DNA of 64,000 nt from Acidobacteria subdivision 13 bacterium RH2 MAG17b. GTDB taxonomy: Bacteria; Acidobacteriota; Terriglobia; UBA7540. The notes under the pieces were generated by a model, which made no database searches, was not told where the DNA came from, and worked only from the letters and a program-made list of their open reading frames with translations. The stretch is taken from contig NFUN01000019.1 in assembly GCA_002197525.1 (NCBI GenBank), positions 1-64,000 of the forward strand, written 5' to 3'. Position 1 is the first letter of the stretch; every line of letters starts with the position of its first letter. The position numbers were made by a program, and so were the translations under genes. Positions 1 to 9,337 of the stretch are shown one piece after another.

Positions 1-690
1 CCGCACCGTGAAGAACTTCACGGCCGCCATCTATCATTGCTGCGCGCATCTTCCGCTACCGGAGGAATGCTAATCACACTTTTGGGAGACGAACCAAAAG
101 TCTTACTGCTCTTCGAGGCGGTCCTAACCGCAGCGCCTGCTGGCCATTCACACCGCCAGCTCCGAAACCGGGCGCTTTCGGCCCTAAACCAGCCGTGGCA
201 ACTCCGCAATTATGAGCCGCGGCTTCAACCGCGTCAACCGGCTAGGGAAAGCTCTCGGCGGCGGCCATCCTCCCACTCCATGCTGCGGTCCACGAGGCCC
301 GCTTTGGGGCAAGGCGAGTAGCCGGAAAAGGGCAAGCCACGCCAGCGGCTTCCGCTCTCCGGTTGTCGCCCTGCAAGTTCCGGTCAAACCGGCATCTTAT
401 TCATTCAACAAGAGATAAGCGGAGCGAAACCTATCTCGTTTCAATTCAACTCGTTCCTCCGCTTCGCCCCGGTTCGAAACGCCGGTTTGTTCCGGTTTGC
501 TCGTCTAATGTTCCTTTGTTTTCAATAAGATTCCGGTTTGCTAGGTTAAACATTCTCTTTTTCGCTTCCGGGCGCTCTCCGGAGAGCGTTTTCCGGTCAT
601 AGAAACGCACGAAAATTGACGGCATTCCGCGCCCTTTTCCTGCCGGTTTTGGGGAGTGTGAAGCGTGGCATAAGTGGGTCATGGGGGTGC

Positions 691-736
691 GCCGCCTTGA
701 TGATAGCGTAGTGTACTACGCTATCATCAAGGCGGC
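691..736. repeat. 46-bp perfect inverted repeat
   Basis: The arms 691-712 and 715-736 are perfect reverse complements (22 bp each) separated by the two bases GT. Each arm reads GCCGCCTTGATGATAGCG plus TAGT on its strand. The hairpin could form in DNA or RNA. There is no T-run after it and no gene directly upstream, so a terminator is unlikely. It does not share sequence with the other repeat families here. Confidence 0.85.
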
Positions 737-753
737 AAGGGAGTGGTTTGGAG

Positions 754-836
754 GGTAGTGACTCAGTGTGTCGTAGCGCCGACCTTCAGGTCGGCATTTG
801 AAGAAGGCGCTGTGCCGGGCTAAAGCCCGGCGCTAC
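754..836. repeat. Hairpin repeat element, one terminal repeat seen
   Basis: It starts with GGTAGTGACTCAGTG and runs into GTAGCGCC followed by two hairpins (GCCGACCT-TCA-AGGTCGGC type and GCCGGGC-TAA-GCCCGGC type), ending in GGCGCTAC. The left part is nearly identical to the reverse complement of the copy at 35281-35322, including terminal word and first hairpin. The terminus resembles that of the element at 3174-3279. No right-hand terminal repeat is visible, so the copy is probably truncated. Confidence 0.65.
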
Positions 837-1033
837 AAAACCAAAGGAGGGATTCGGAGGCGGCGGCCCCGGTCAGCACAGAGGCGGTGGCGGGCGTATT
901 GTGAAGGTCCGCGGCCTGTGAGCGGAGAAAAGCCGGGTTAGGAAGCTTGCGCAACGGCAGGATGCACGTGGCGCTCAATTTCGACCGCTGTGCCCGATCG
1001 TCTCTCGATTTCGAGGTCGAAGGAGCGGGGTAG

Positions 1034-1189
1034 CGCAGAGTTTCGCCTCTCAGAAACTCTGCGGCACGTAGTCAATCCCGAATTCAAGAACCGCAGAGTT
1101 TGAAATGCACAAACTCTGCGCTACCTCGCTACCAACGTGTGCCCACAGGCTTCTGAAAAAAGCCGCAACGTTGCACGGCGAACGTTGCG
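1034..1189. repeat. Three short GTAGCGCA-type hairpins
   Basis: CGCAGAGTTT pairs with AAACTCTGCG at 1034-1043/1054-1063 and again at 1092-1101/1111-1120. CGCAACGTT pairs with AACGTTGCG at 1164-1172/1181-1189. Each is bordered by GTAGCGC or GCGCTAC words. A related degenerate element fills the gap at about 5639-5722. These are dispersed non-coding repeats, not gene parts. Confidence 0.6.
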
Positions 1190-1306
1190 CTACAAACTAC
1201 CGCGAAGCGGTGTGACATGAGATTGGCACTCCAATTGCCAAAACTAAAGAAAAAGGCCACGGCCAGACATACGCTGGCCGTGGCGCTCCGCACCCGCGTC
1301 AACCAG

Positions 1307-2872
1307 TTAAAACAATCCTGGCAGCACTTGCGTCTTATCGATGCGCACCGCTTCGAGCGCCTGCGGGTCGAGTCCCAGCAGCTTTAGAATCGTGGGCGCA
1401 ATCTGCGCGGTTTGCACGCTTGTCTGCACCGTGCGAGCTTCAAAGCGCGGGTTCGCTATTAGAATCGGCACGTGTGTGTCTTCGTCGCTGAAGCCGCCGT
1501 GCTCGGCGATCGTGGGATTGCTGGGTTTCGTGTAGATCACCCCGAGATTGGGCTCGACAATAATATCCGGCGTGCGTGAATCTTTCGCCGGATCGTCAAA
1601 TTTGATCTTTAAAGCCGTGCCCGAAAGGATTCTCCGGATATGCGCCTGGGTCTGCACCGCCTCCAAGGCCTTCACGGCCTCTGCCGTCTTGCTTTGATCC
1701 CGGAGCCAGAACATGAAGATGTCATCGCCGGTGCTATCAGCTACCAGGCCTGGCGCGACTCCGTTAACTGCGTCAACCATCACTTTCGGATCGATTTTCG
1801 CCAGCTTGCTGATATCAATAGGCGCCTGTCCGTGTTTGGCGGTCACGATAATTGCGGTGGAAGACAGAAGGTTGTTTGCCTTCAGTTCATCGACCATTTT
1901 GCCGATGTTCGCGTCGATTTCATCGAACGCGCTGGTAAGGTGGGCGCTCGGGGTTCCGCTGGCGTCCGTCCAGCCATAACCGGCTTTCAGTTTTTCTCCC
2001 TGCGAAACAGCCTGAAAAGTCACGCCCATAATAGCCGGGACAGGCGCAGATTCCGTTCCCTTACCATTTTTGCCGTTGATCCAGTTAAGCACTGCCTTCG
2101 CCCGAAAGTTGTCGTAGGCTTCTATCCCTTCCAAACTGTGGTTTGCGGCATGAAGTTCCGGCGTATAAAAATCGTCGATGGCATGTCCCGTAGGGCCTTG
2201 GTCGGTATCATCACCGAGCTGCTTGTCTGAAAAGGCCGTATACATGCCCGCTTCTTTGATCACATCAAAGATGGTATTCACCCGCAATAACTGGTGAGGG
2301 TACACCGGTGAGCAGTTATCTTTAGGATTTCGAGGCAGGGCCGCCGTGTTAAACCCGCCCCCGCCCCAGACGTCATTCTTGTTGATGTCAATGGTTTCGT
2401 CGAGGGCTATTTCGGTTCCTATTTTGCTGCAATCCGATCCTGGAGGAGATAGCGAGCGGTCGTAGCTGATTTCATACCAAACGCCCGTCGTGGCGGGTGT
2501 CCCTCCGGTGATGATGGCCATCATGGCCGGAAACGAATCTGACGGACTGGAGGCTGAAACGTTCTTGTACACTATTCCCATGCTTTTCAGCTTGGCGAGC
2601 GCTGATTGCGGGTGAGAATCAATATATTTTTCCAAATCCAAAGCGTGAGCGCCGTCCATCGTAAGTAGCAGAACATGGCGAATGTTGGCCGCCGCTGCGG
2701 GAACCTCGCCCTGCGCGCCTTGAATGGCCTGCTTCGGCGCGGCCAATATGGATGCGGCCCGGCTGCCTCCGCACATGGCGGCCTGAGGCAGCAATAAGAC
2801 AAGTCCAAGAACAAACAAGATAGCGAAACAATCCAAAAATCTAGCAACCCTGGAACCTAGTGGCACGGACAT
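1307..2872 (-). CDS. Secreted alkaline-phosphatase-superfamily phosphodiesterase
   Basis: This 521-residue protein is probably exported: it has a basic N-terminus and a hydrophobic stretch at about residues 13-33. The alkaline phosphatase/nucleotide pyrophosphatase fold is shown by the metal-binding TMDG near residue 71, SDSFPAM near 111 where the family nucleophile (Ser/Thr before Phe-Pro) lies, TAKHGQAPID, and a C-terminal EHGGFSDEDTHVP with metal-binding histidines. Related enzymes hydrolyse phosphodiesters or phosphonate-type substrates outside the cytoplasm; the substrate cannot be told. The start has a strong GGAGGGA ribosome site 3 bases upstream. It stands alone between repeat-rich gaps. 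Confidence 0.85.
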   Translation of the reverse strand: MSVPLGSRVARFLDCFAILFVLGLVLLLPQAAMCGGSRAASILAAPKQAIQGAQGEVPAAAANIRHVLLLTMDGAHALDLEKYIDSHPQSALAKLKSMGIVYKNVSASSPSDSFPAMMAIITGGTPATTGVWYEISYDRSLSPPGSDCSKIGTEIALDETIDINKNDVWGGGGFNTAALPRNPKDNCSPVYPHQLLRVNTIFDVIKEAGMYTAFSDKQLGDDTDQGPTGHAIDDFYTPELHAANHSLEGIEAYDNFRAKAVLNWINGKNGKGTESAPVPAIMGVTFQAVSQGEKLKAGYGWTDASGTPSAHLTSAFDEIDANIGKMVDELKANNLLSSTAIIVTAKHGQAPIDISKLAKIDPKVMVDAVNGVAPGLVADSTGDDIFMFWLRDQSKTAEAVKALEAVQTQAHIRRILSGTALKIKFDDPAKDSRTPDIIVEPNLGVIYTKPSNPTIAEHGGFSDEDTHVPILIANPRFEARTVQTSVQTAQIAPTILKLLGLDPQALEAVRIDKTQVLPGLF

Positions 2873-3173
2873 TATCCCTCCTAGAAATGGTGTAACTTGC
2901 GGCGTCTCGCCTTATTGAACGATTTCGCGGCAGTTATGACCGGCATGGCTGTTCTACAGAGCTTATTTTTCCGCTGCTGGAAAGCAGCGCTCGCTACAAC
3001 CCCGGCTGAAGCAGTGTATCCCACCCCGCATCGAGACCGCATGAATACAGGATTAATTTCCGTTTAGCCCGCGCTAGCGCAACCTATCAGCAGGTTACGC
3101 CCGACGCCACTCGAGCTTCAAAAGTGCTCCGGGAAATGATGGCCAGCCGACCCTGAGCCATGTCTGAATGCCG

Positions 3174-3279
3174 GGTAGTGGGTCAGCTTGGTTGTAGCGG
3201 CGGCCTCTGGCCGCCGACCTTTATTTTTCAAACAATTCGGCGGCCAGAGGCCGCCGCACCAGCAAACTGACCCATTACC
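3174..3279. mobile_element. 106-bp MITE-like element, 8-bp direct repeats
   Basis: The ends are imperfect inverted repeats, GGTAGTGGGTCAG on the left and CTGACCCATTACC on the right. The interior is a hairpin of GGCGGCC-rich arms around a TTTATTTTTCAA loop. GAATGCCG occurs directly on both sides (3166-3173 and 3280-3287), as expected of a target-site duplication. It has no coding capacity. The right end and interior recur at 54877-54952, and the interior also in the element at 45648-45768. Confidence 0.75.
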
Positions 3280-3366
3280 GAATGCCGCTATGAAGAAAAA
3301 GAGGCTCTTCGCGATCCGTTGGTTTGTGAAGCAGGAATTAGGCCTGATGAATTGGGCCGAAGGCGT

Positions 3367-3486
3367 CTTGGAGTGCGGCAGCGTAACTGCCGCCTTGCTT
3401 GGCGCGCTGCTGCCTTCCCGGCGCAAATTCCCCCGGCCGCTTGCAGCGCACGGGCAAAAGCGGGAGCTTTGCTCCCGCACTCCAAG
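3367..3486. repeat. Inverted-repeat-bounded element, CTTGGAGTGCGG ends
   Basis: The left end reads CTTGGAGTGCGGCAGC and the right end is the reverse complement of CTTGGAGTGCGGGAGC. Inside are hairpins GCGGCAG/CTGCCGC and GCGGGAGC-TTT-GCTCCCGC (3460-3478). The same GGAGTGCGGGAGC hairpin occurs at 29957-29978. A four-base GGCG lies at both borders but is too short to call a duplication. Confidence 0.55.
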
Positions 3487-3862
3487 GCGCTTCGCGCTGG
3501 GGTATTGACCGGCTGAAGATGACCTTGGAGAGTCCGTGAACTAAGTGCTGCTGCCTTCCCGGCAGAGCCTGGGGATGCGCTAGATATTAGGTTTCGCTCA
3601 TGATAACCGCTCTCACCGAAAACCTCTACGCCAAACATTTCCCCAATTCGCAAAAACCGGCCAATTCGACCTGTCCGCCCGATGCTCGGATACCCATTTG
3701 GGTCGCGCATATTGACCATTCGATGCCTTTCGTTTCGCTCCTATGGCTAACCTATCGAATAATCCACGTGTTATCAAAAGCGTGGTCCGGCGTCGGGGCT
3801 TTTGCGCGGCAACCTTTGCGAACGGCGCACGGATCGATTCCCAATCTTAATCGAGGTGAGAC

Positions 3863-5641
3863 ATGAGCGCGACACCCTTCTCCAATCCCCTGCAACCCAG
3901 CGGGCAGGTTCAAATCGGTTCGAACGAGGATTTTATCCACCGGCGTCTTGAAGAAGAGCGGACGCGCCTCGAGCAGGAGGCGGGAATTGAAAGGCGCCCT
4001 ACCGAGCGCTTTCACCGTCCTGTTGAGAACTCTTTCACGCGTTCGCAGCGGGACAAGACCACCATCCTTTTCGGCGGCCTCACTTGGAAGCACGAGAAGC
4101 TTGTGCACGGTGCACTCGAAAGCCTGGGCTACAGATGCGAAGCGCTGCCCGTCCCCAACAAGAAGGCTTTCCAACTGGGCAAAGAATACGGCAACAACGG
4201 CCAATGCAACCCGACCTACTTCACGGTCGGCAATCTCGTCGAGTATGTTCAAGGCCTCGAAGAGAAGGGGCTGAGCAAGAAAGAGATCATTGACCGCTAC
4301 GTCTTTTTCACGGCGGGCGCCTGCGGGCCGTGCCGCTTTGGAATGTACGAAGCGGAGTACCGCCTGGCGCTTCGCAACTCCGGGTTTGACGGATTCCGCG
4401 TTCTGCTCTTCCAGCAAGGCGGCGGCCTGAACCAGGCGGAGGCTGCGGCCGGGCTCGAAATGAACCTGGATTTCTTCCTGGGCATCCTGAACGCGCTCAA
4501 CATAGGCGACGTGGTCAACGACACGGCCTATCAGATTCGCCCTTATGAAGTTAACCCTGGCGAGACGGACCGTGTGCTGGATGAGTGCATGGATCTGCTG
4601 CAAGAAGTCATGCGCCGCAAGCAGCCCTACACGCTCGAAGGTAAGCTGGGCTCTATGCTAAAGAACACGTCGTTCTCAGGCACAGCCGTGATGGTAGGCA
4701 AGTTCCTCAACCAACTCTATGGCGATGATTACACCGCGGCCCTCGAAGAAGTACGCGACCGGTTCAATGCGATTCCCATTGACCGCACGCGGGTGAAGCC
4801 GTTGGTGAAAGTCACCGGGGAGTTCTGGGCGCAGACCACGGAAGGCGACGGCAACTTCAATATGTTCCGCTTCCTTGAAAAGGAAGGCGCGCAAGTGCTG
4901 GTCGAGCCGATCGGGACCTGGATCATGTATATGATCCACCAGGCCAAGCAAAAGATTAAGGATGAAAAGGGGCTGGACCTGATCGCCAACCGCATTTCCA
5001 AATGGAACCTGGCCAAGGTGTTCGGCAGCCATCTGGACACAAAACAGAAGCTTGCCAAGCTTACATTTGCCGAGGCGATCTTCAAGCGCGAATACACCCG
5101 CCTGATTGACGCGCTTGGTTCCGTTGCCCATCACCTCACCGACCAGTACGAAATGCAACGCCTCGGCCATCCCTTCTATAACTCGCGGGCGGGCGGCGGC
5201 GAAGGCCACCTGGAAGTAGCGAAGAACATCTACTATTCGAACAAAGGCCTTGCCCACATGGTGCTCAGCCTCAAACCATTCGGCTGCATGCCTTCAAGTC
5301 AATCCGACGGCGCACAGTCAGCCGTTGTCTCGCAATACAAGGACATGATCTTCCTGCCCGTCGAAACCTCCGGCGAAGGCGACGTGAACGCCCACAGCCG
5401 CGTCCAGATGGCGCTGGGCGAGGCCAAGATTCGATCCAAGAACGAGATGAAGGAAGCTCTTGCAAAAACCGGCACTACGATCGAAGAGATTCAGGAGTTC
5501 GTGAAGGACCATCCTGAGATGCAGCGCCCGATGTATAAATTCGGACACCGCAAGGGCGTGGTGGGCGTGGCCGCGAACTTCGTCCTGCACGCCGCCGAAC
5601 GCATGAAGGCCGAGATGCACGAAACCGTAGCAGTTGGGTAG
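3863..5641 (+). CDS. HgdB-like subunit of a PlsA/Ger-type reductase
   Basis: This 592-residue protein belongs to the 2-hydroxyacyl-CoA dehydratase/benzoyl-CoA-reductase-like group (HgdB-like). Candidate iron-sulfur or active-site cysteines are in NNGQCNPTYF, TAGACGPCRFGMYEAE and KPFGCMPSS; the last is typical of the C-terminal part of large activase-type proteins. The start has GAGGTGA four bases upstream. The gene is followed, 108 bp on, by the double-activase gene, and the pair together carries the domains found fused in clostridial plasmalogen synthase PlsA and in proteins proposed as glycerol ester reductases (Ger). Inferred role: ATP-driven low-potential reduction of an acyl ester, perhaps to an ether lipid. 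A true 2-hydroxyacyl-CoA dehydratase is less likely, since no HgdA-like partner or CoA transferase is present. Confidence 0.75.
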   Translation: MSATPFSNPLQPSGQVQIGSNEDFIHRRLEEERTRLEQEAGIERRPTERFHRPVENSFTRSQRDKTTILFGGLTWKHEKLVHGALESLGYRCEALPVPNKKAFQLGKEYGNNGQCNPTYFTVGNLVEYVQGLEEKGLSKKEIIDRYVFFTAGACGPCRFGMYEAEYRLALRNSGFDGFRVLLFQQGGGLNQAEAAAGLEMNLDFFLGILNALNIGDVVNDTAYQIRPYEVNPGETDRVLDECMDLLQEVMRRKQPYTLEGKLGSMLKNTSFSGTAVMVGKFLNQLYGDDYTAALEEVRDRFNAIPIDRTRVKPLVKVTGEFWAQTTEGDGNFNMFRFLEKEGAQVLVEPIGTWIMYMIHQAKQKIKDEKGLDLIANRISKWNLAKVFGSHLDTKQKLAKLTFAEAIFKREYTRLIDALGSVAHHLTDQYEMQRLGHPFYNSRAGGGEGHLEVAKNIYYSNKGLAHMVLSLKPFGCMPSSQSDGAQSAVVSQYKDMIFLPVETSGEGDVNAHSRVQMALGEAKIRSKNEMKEALAKTGTTIEEIQEFVKDHPEMQRPMYKFGHRKGVVGVAANFVLHAAERMKAEMHETVAVG

Positions 5642-5722
5642 CGCAGCGTTGCTCTACAACTCTGCGACCTATACAAAGAAAAAATGCCGCAGCGTTTCTG
5701 AGGAGCGTAACTCGGCGCTACA
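5639..5722. repeat. Degenerate GTAGCGCAG...GGCGCTAC repeat
   Basis: The gap between the two reductase genes begins GTAGCGCAGCGTTG and ends CTCGGCGCTAC, with GCAGCGTT and CTCTGCG words like the hairpins at 1034-1189. It is a decayed copy of the same dispersed repeat, so the two genes were probably closer before it arrived. Confidence 0.45.
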
Positions 5723-5749
5723 AGCACCATGCTTGAGGGAGGCTTCACA

Positions 5750-8700
5750 ATGAATATTCACGGCCCAAAGGACCTGATGGTTGGCTTGGACGTAGGTTCA
5801 ACCACCGTCAAGTCCGTCGTTATGGACCTGAACACGCAGGACATCCTCTGGAGGGACTACCAGAGGCATGACACGAAACAGCCCGAAAAGGTGCTGGAGT
5901 TCCTGAAGCGCATGGAAGCCGAGACGGGGATCAAAGCCGGTGAAACCCGCATTTTCATCACCGGCAGCGGCGGCGGCGGTATCGCTCCGCGCATCGGCGC
6001 TAAGTTCGTGCAGGAAGTGAACGCCGTGTCCCTTGCGGTGGAACACCTCTATCCCGAATGCGGCTCGGTCATCGAGCTGGGCGGGCAGGACGCCAAGATC
6101 ATCATCTTTAAAGAAGATCCTGAAACCGGCCGCAAAAAGAAAATCCCCTCCATGAACGACAAGTGCGCCGGAGGCACGGGCGCCGTGATCGACAAGATCA
6201 ACGCCAAGCTGCGCATCCCCGCCGAGCAACTCTGCCAGATGGGCTACTTCGGCATGAAGCTTCATCCCGTGGCCGGCAAGTGCGGCGTTTTTGCCGAAAC
6301 GGATATTAACGGCCTGCAAAAAAGCGGCGTACCGCCCGATGAGATGATGGCCTCGCTCTTCGAAGCTATCATTCAGCAGAACCTATCGGTGCTCACGCGC
6401 GGCAACACGCTCCTCCCGGTGGTATTGCTGCTTGGCGGCCCGAACACCTACATCACGGGGATGCGCGATTGCTGGCGGCACAATATTCCGAAGGTCTGGG
6501 AGGAGCGCAACACTCCGCTGCCCGAGGGCAAGGACCCAAAGGAACTAATCCAGGTTCCGGAAAACGCTCAATACTTCGCGGCCATCGGTTGCGTGCGGTT
6601 CGGCATGGATGAGGACGCGAACGTCGGCGTCTACCAGGGCTTCGAAAAGCTCGATTGGTACATCAACGTGGGACGGACGGAAGAGAAGCAGAAGCGAGGC
6701 TCGGGAGGGCTTTACAAGACCGAAGACGAGCTCGCAGCCTTCAAGGACCGGTATAAGCCGAATAAGTTCATCCCCAAGACGTTTGAGCCCGGCGAGCACG
6801 TGAAGGCGTTTATGGGCATCGACGGCGGCTCCACTTCCACCAAAGCCGTCCTGCTCAGCGAGCAGGGCGAAGTGATGGTGAAGTGCTATCAACTTTCCAA
6901 GGGCAATCCGCTCGAAGACGCGATGGAGATGTTTTCGAACCTACGCAACCAGGTGGAAGCCCAGGACGCGACGCTCGACCTGCTCGGCATCGGCACCACG
7001 GGCTACGCCAAGGACATCCTGAAGGACGTGCTCCAGGCCGACGTGGCCATCGTTGAAACCGTGGCGCACACGGAAGCCGCGCTGCACTTTTATCCCGACG
7101 CCGACGTGATCTGCGACGTGGGCGGCCAAGACATCAAGCTGATCATCTTGCAGAATGGCCGCGTGAAGGACTTCAAGCTCAACACGCAATGCTCGGCTGG
7201 CAACGGTTACTTCCTGCAGTCCACCTGCGCGGGGTTTGGCCACGACATCAAGGACTACGCAGACCTGGCGTTCAGCGCCAAGGCGATGCCGATGTTCGGC
7301 TACGGCTGCGCCGTCTTTATGCAGTCGGACATCGTGGACTTTCAGCGGCAAGGCTGGAGGCCGGAAGAGATTATGGCCGGGCTCGCCAACGTCCTGCCCA
7401 AGAACATCTGGCTTTACGTCTCTCAGATTCCAAACCTCGCTTCACTCGGAAAAACCTTCATCCTGCAAGGCGGCACGCAGCACAACCTGGCGGCCGTGAA
7501 GGCGCAGGTGGATTTCGTCGAATCCCGCTTCAAAGATAAGGGCGGCAAACCCAACGTCATCGTCCACGAGCACTGCGGAGAGTCCGGCGCCATTGGCGCC
7601 GCGCTCGAATCGCGGCGCCTTTACAATTTTGGGCAGAAGACCCGCTTTATAGGCTTCGAGGCCGTGGAGCAGATTTCCTACGTGACCCATCGCAATGAGG
7701 GTACGCGCTGCTATTTCTGTAAGAATAAGTGCCTGCGGACGTTTATTGACGTGAAGATCGCGGGCGCCGACGAGTCCGCGAAAAAGACCAAGATTCCCAT
7801 ACTCAAAGACGTGAAGCGCCTGATCGTGGGCAATAGCTGCGAAAAGGGCTTGGTTGAAGACGTCGCCGACATGCGCGACATCAAACGCGACCTCGACGCC
7901 ATGAAAAAGAAGAATCCCAACATGGCGGAGGTTGGAGCGCGCTACGCCTTCCGCTCCTATGAGCCTCCCAGCGTGGCCGATCCGCTGCCCAAGTTCACCC
8001 TTACCGCCGGGCAGAAACGGCGCGTGGAACTCATGAAGCGGCGCAAGGACCTGCGCATCGGCGTGCCGCGCATCTTGAACGTCTATTCGGTTATGCCCAT
8101 TTTCAGCGCCTATTTCGAGGCCCTGGGCATCAAAGCCGAAAACATCATTTACTCGGATTATACGAGCGAACAGCTTTACAAGGAGGGCGCAAAGCGCGGC
8201 GCGATCGATCCGTGTTTTCCCTCCAAGGTCGGCATCCCGCACGTTCACAATCTGCTCTACGCGCACCACACCAAGAAGCCGCTCGACATGATTTTTTGCC
8301 CGATGATCGACGACCTGCCGAGCGACCTGAAGTTTGCCCAGTCGCATCGCTCCTGCCCTACCGTGGCTACCACTCCGGAAGCGGTGAAGGCGGCCTTCAC
8401 CAAGGAAGGCGATCTGTTCAAGCAGAACAACATCCTGTATCTTGACACTTTCGTTAATCCGGGCAAGCCGGCGCTTCTGGCAAAGCAGCTCTACGATCAG
8501 TTTGCGGATATCTTCGGGCTTTCCATGGAGGAGAATCTGCGAGCGGTCGCGGAAGGCTACAAAGCTCAGGACAAGTTTATGGACGGCGTCCTACGCGCCC
8601 AGGGCCGCGAAATCCTGAAGGAACTGGAGGCCGAGGATCGTATCGGCATCGTCCTGCTTGGCCGCCCGTACCACAACGATCCAGGCATCAATCACGAGAT

Positions 8701-9274
8701 TCTGGAGGAATTCCAGAAGATCGGCTATCCCGTGCTCACGCTTCAGTCGTTGCCCATCGATGACGACATCCTGCGTCCCTTGTTCGAGGAGGATATGAAG
8801 GCCGGCGTCATCGAGCATCCCATGGACATCCGCGATGTTTGGAAGAACAGCTATAGCGAAAACACGTCGCAGAAGGTTTGGGCCGCCAAGTACACAGCGC
8901 GCCACCCGAACCTGGTGGCGCTCGAACTATCGAGCTTCAAATGCGGGCACGACGCTCCCATTTACTCCGTGGTTGAAGAAACGGTCACCAAATCCGGCAC
9001 TCCGTACTTCTCGTTTAAGGATATTGATGAGAACAAGCCGACCGGCTCCATCAAGATTCGCGTGGAAACCATCGGCTATTTCCTAAAGCGCTACCGCGAA
9101 GACCTCGCCCGCAAAAACCAGAAGCACCGGGAAATCGACGCACGGCTTGACGAGCTAGAGGCTCAACTCCGCGCTGAACTAGGCCCGCCTTCCGTTGGCG
9201 CGCCGCCTGAGCCATACGAGGCCGAAATGCCGGTTGCGGTGAACGCCATACGGGCCATCCGCCGCGAAGAATAG
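5750..9274 (+). CDS. Double ASKHA activase with DUF2229 domain
   Basis: This 1174-residue protein has two BcrAD/BadFG (HgdC-like) ATPase domains and a DUF2229 domain. Domain 1 (about residues 8-300) shows GLDVGSTTVKS, ELGGQDAK and the cluster cysteine motif DKCAGGTGA. Domain 2 (about 353-625) shows GIDGGSTSTKA, DVGGQDIK and NTQCSAGNG. A cysteine-rich linker (CYFCKNKC near 654) leads to DUF2229 from about 769 (RIGVPRILN, DPCFPSK, SSFKCGHD). In HgdC the equivalent cysteines hold a [4Fe-4S] cluster that passes electrons on ATP hydrolysis. The start at 5750 is preferred over 5729 because GAGGGAGG lies 7 bases before it. It probably energises the upstream HgdB-like protein; together they match the domain set of PlsA/Ger. 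Confidence 0.85.
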   Translation: MNIHGPKDLMVGLDVGSTTVKSVVMDLNTQDILWRDYQRHDTKQPEKVLEFLKRMEAETGIKAGETRIFITGSGGGGIAPRIGAKFVQEVNAVSLAVEHLYPECGSVIELGGQDAKIIIFKEDPETGRKKKIPSMNDKCAGGTGAVIDKINAKLRIPAEQLCQMGYFGMKLHPVAGKCGVFAETDINGLQKSGVPPDEMMASLFEAIIQQNLSVLTRGNTLLPVVLLLGGPNTYITGMRDCWRHNIPKVWEERNTPLPEGKDPKELIQVPENAQYFAAIGCVRFGMDEDANVGVYQGFEKLDWYINVGRTEEKQKRGSGGLYKTEDELAAFKDRYKPNKFIPKTFEPGEHVKAFMGIDGGSTSTKAVLLSEQGEVMVKCYQLSKGNPLEDAMEMFSNLRNQVEAQDATLDLLGIGTTGYAKDILKDVLQADVAIVETVAHTEAALHFYPDADVICDVGGQDIKLIILQNGRVKDFKLNTQCSAGNGYFLQSTCAGFGHDIKDYADLAFSAKAMPMFGYGCAVFMQSDIVDFQRQGWRPEEIMAGLANVLPKNIWLYVSQIPNLASLGKTFILQGGTQHNLAAVKAQVDFVESRFKDKGGKPNVIVHEHCGESGAIGAALESRRLYNFGQKTRFIGFEAVEQISYVTHRNEGTRCYFCKNKCLRTFIDVKIAGADESAKKTKIPILKDVKRLIVGNSCEKGLVEDVADMRDIKRDLDAMKKKNPNMAEVGARYAFRSYEPPSVADPLPKFTLTAGQKRRVELMKRRKDLRIGVPRILNVYSVMPIFSAYFEALGIKAENIIYSDYTSEQLYKEGAKRGAIDPCFPSKVGIPHVHNLLYAHHTKKPLDMIFCPMIDDLPSDLKFAQSHRSCPTVATTPEAVKAAFTKEGDLFKQNNILYLDTFVNPGKPALLAKQLYDQFADIFGLSMEENLRAVAEGYKAQDKFMDGVLRAQGREILKELEAEDRIGIVLLGRPYHNDPGINHEILEEFQKIGYPVLTLQSLPIDDDILRPLFEEDMKAGVIEHPMDIRDVWKNSYSENTSQKVWAAKYTARHPNLVALELSSFKCGHDAPIYSVVEETVTKSGTPYFSFKDIDENKPTGSIKIRVETIGYFLKRYREDLARKNQKHREIDARLDELEAQLRAELGPPSVGAPPEPYEAEMPVAVNAIRAIRREE

Positions 9275-9337
9275 TTTGGCAGGAAAGCCGGCGCGGTGGC
9301 ATAGCATCGGAGAGCCGCCAGGCGCGCCTGAAGATCA

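Larger units (their letters stand above)
1..1306. other. Gene-free, repeat-rich region
   Basis: No reading frame here has recognisable protein features. The stretch at about 440-600 is T-rich on the plus strand with repeated CCGGTTT words and a 16-bp perfect palindrome at 573-588. The rest holds the 46-bp palindrome at 691-736, a hairpin element at 754-836 and three related hairpins between 1034 and 1189, each described separately. It ends at the 3' end of the phosphodiesterase gene. Confidence 0.6.
2873..3862. other. Gene-free interval with two repeat elements
   Basis: The interval contains the element with flanking direct repeats at 3174-3279 and a second one at 3367-3486. The word GCTGCTGCCTTCCCGGC occurs at about 3408 and again near 3547. 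No credible gene is seen. The last 250 bases should carry the promoter of the HgdB-like gene at 3863, but no clear -35/-10 pair stands out. Confidence 0.55.

Noticed and set aside
446-682. 78-codon minus-strand frame in the left gap
   Set aside because: There is no ribosome site, no recognisable domain and it ends among repeats.
1034-1189. Spaced hairpins as a CRISPR array
   Set aside because: The units differ in sequence and spacing, and each is a self-complementary hairpin bordered by GTAGCGC words, not identical direct repeats.
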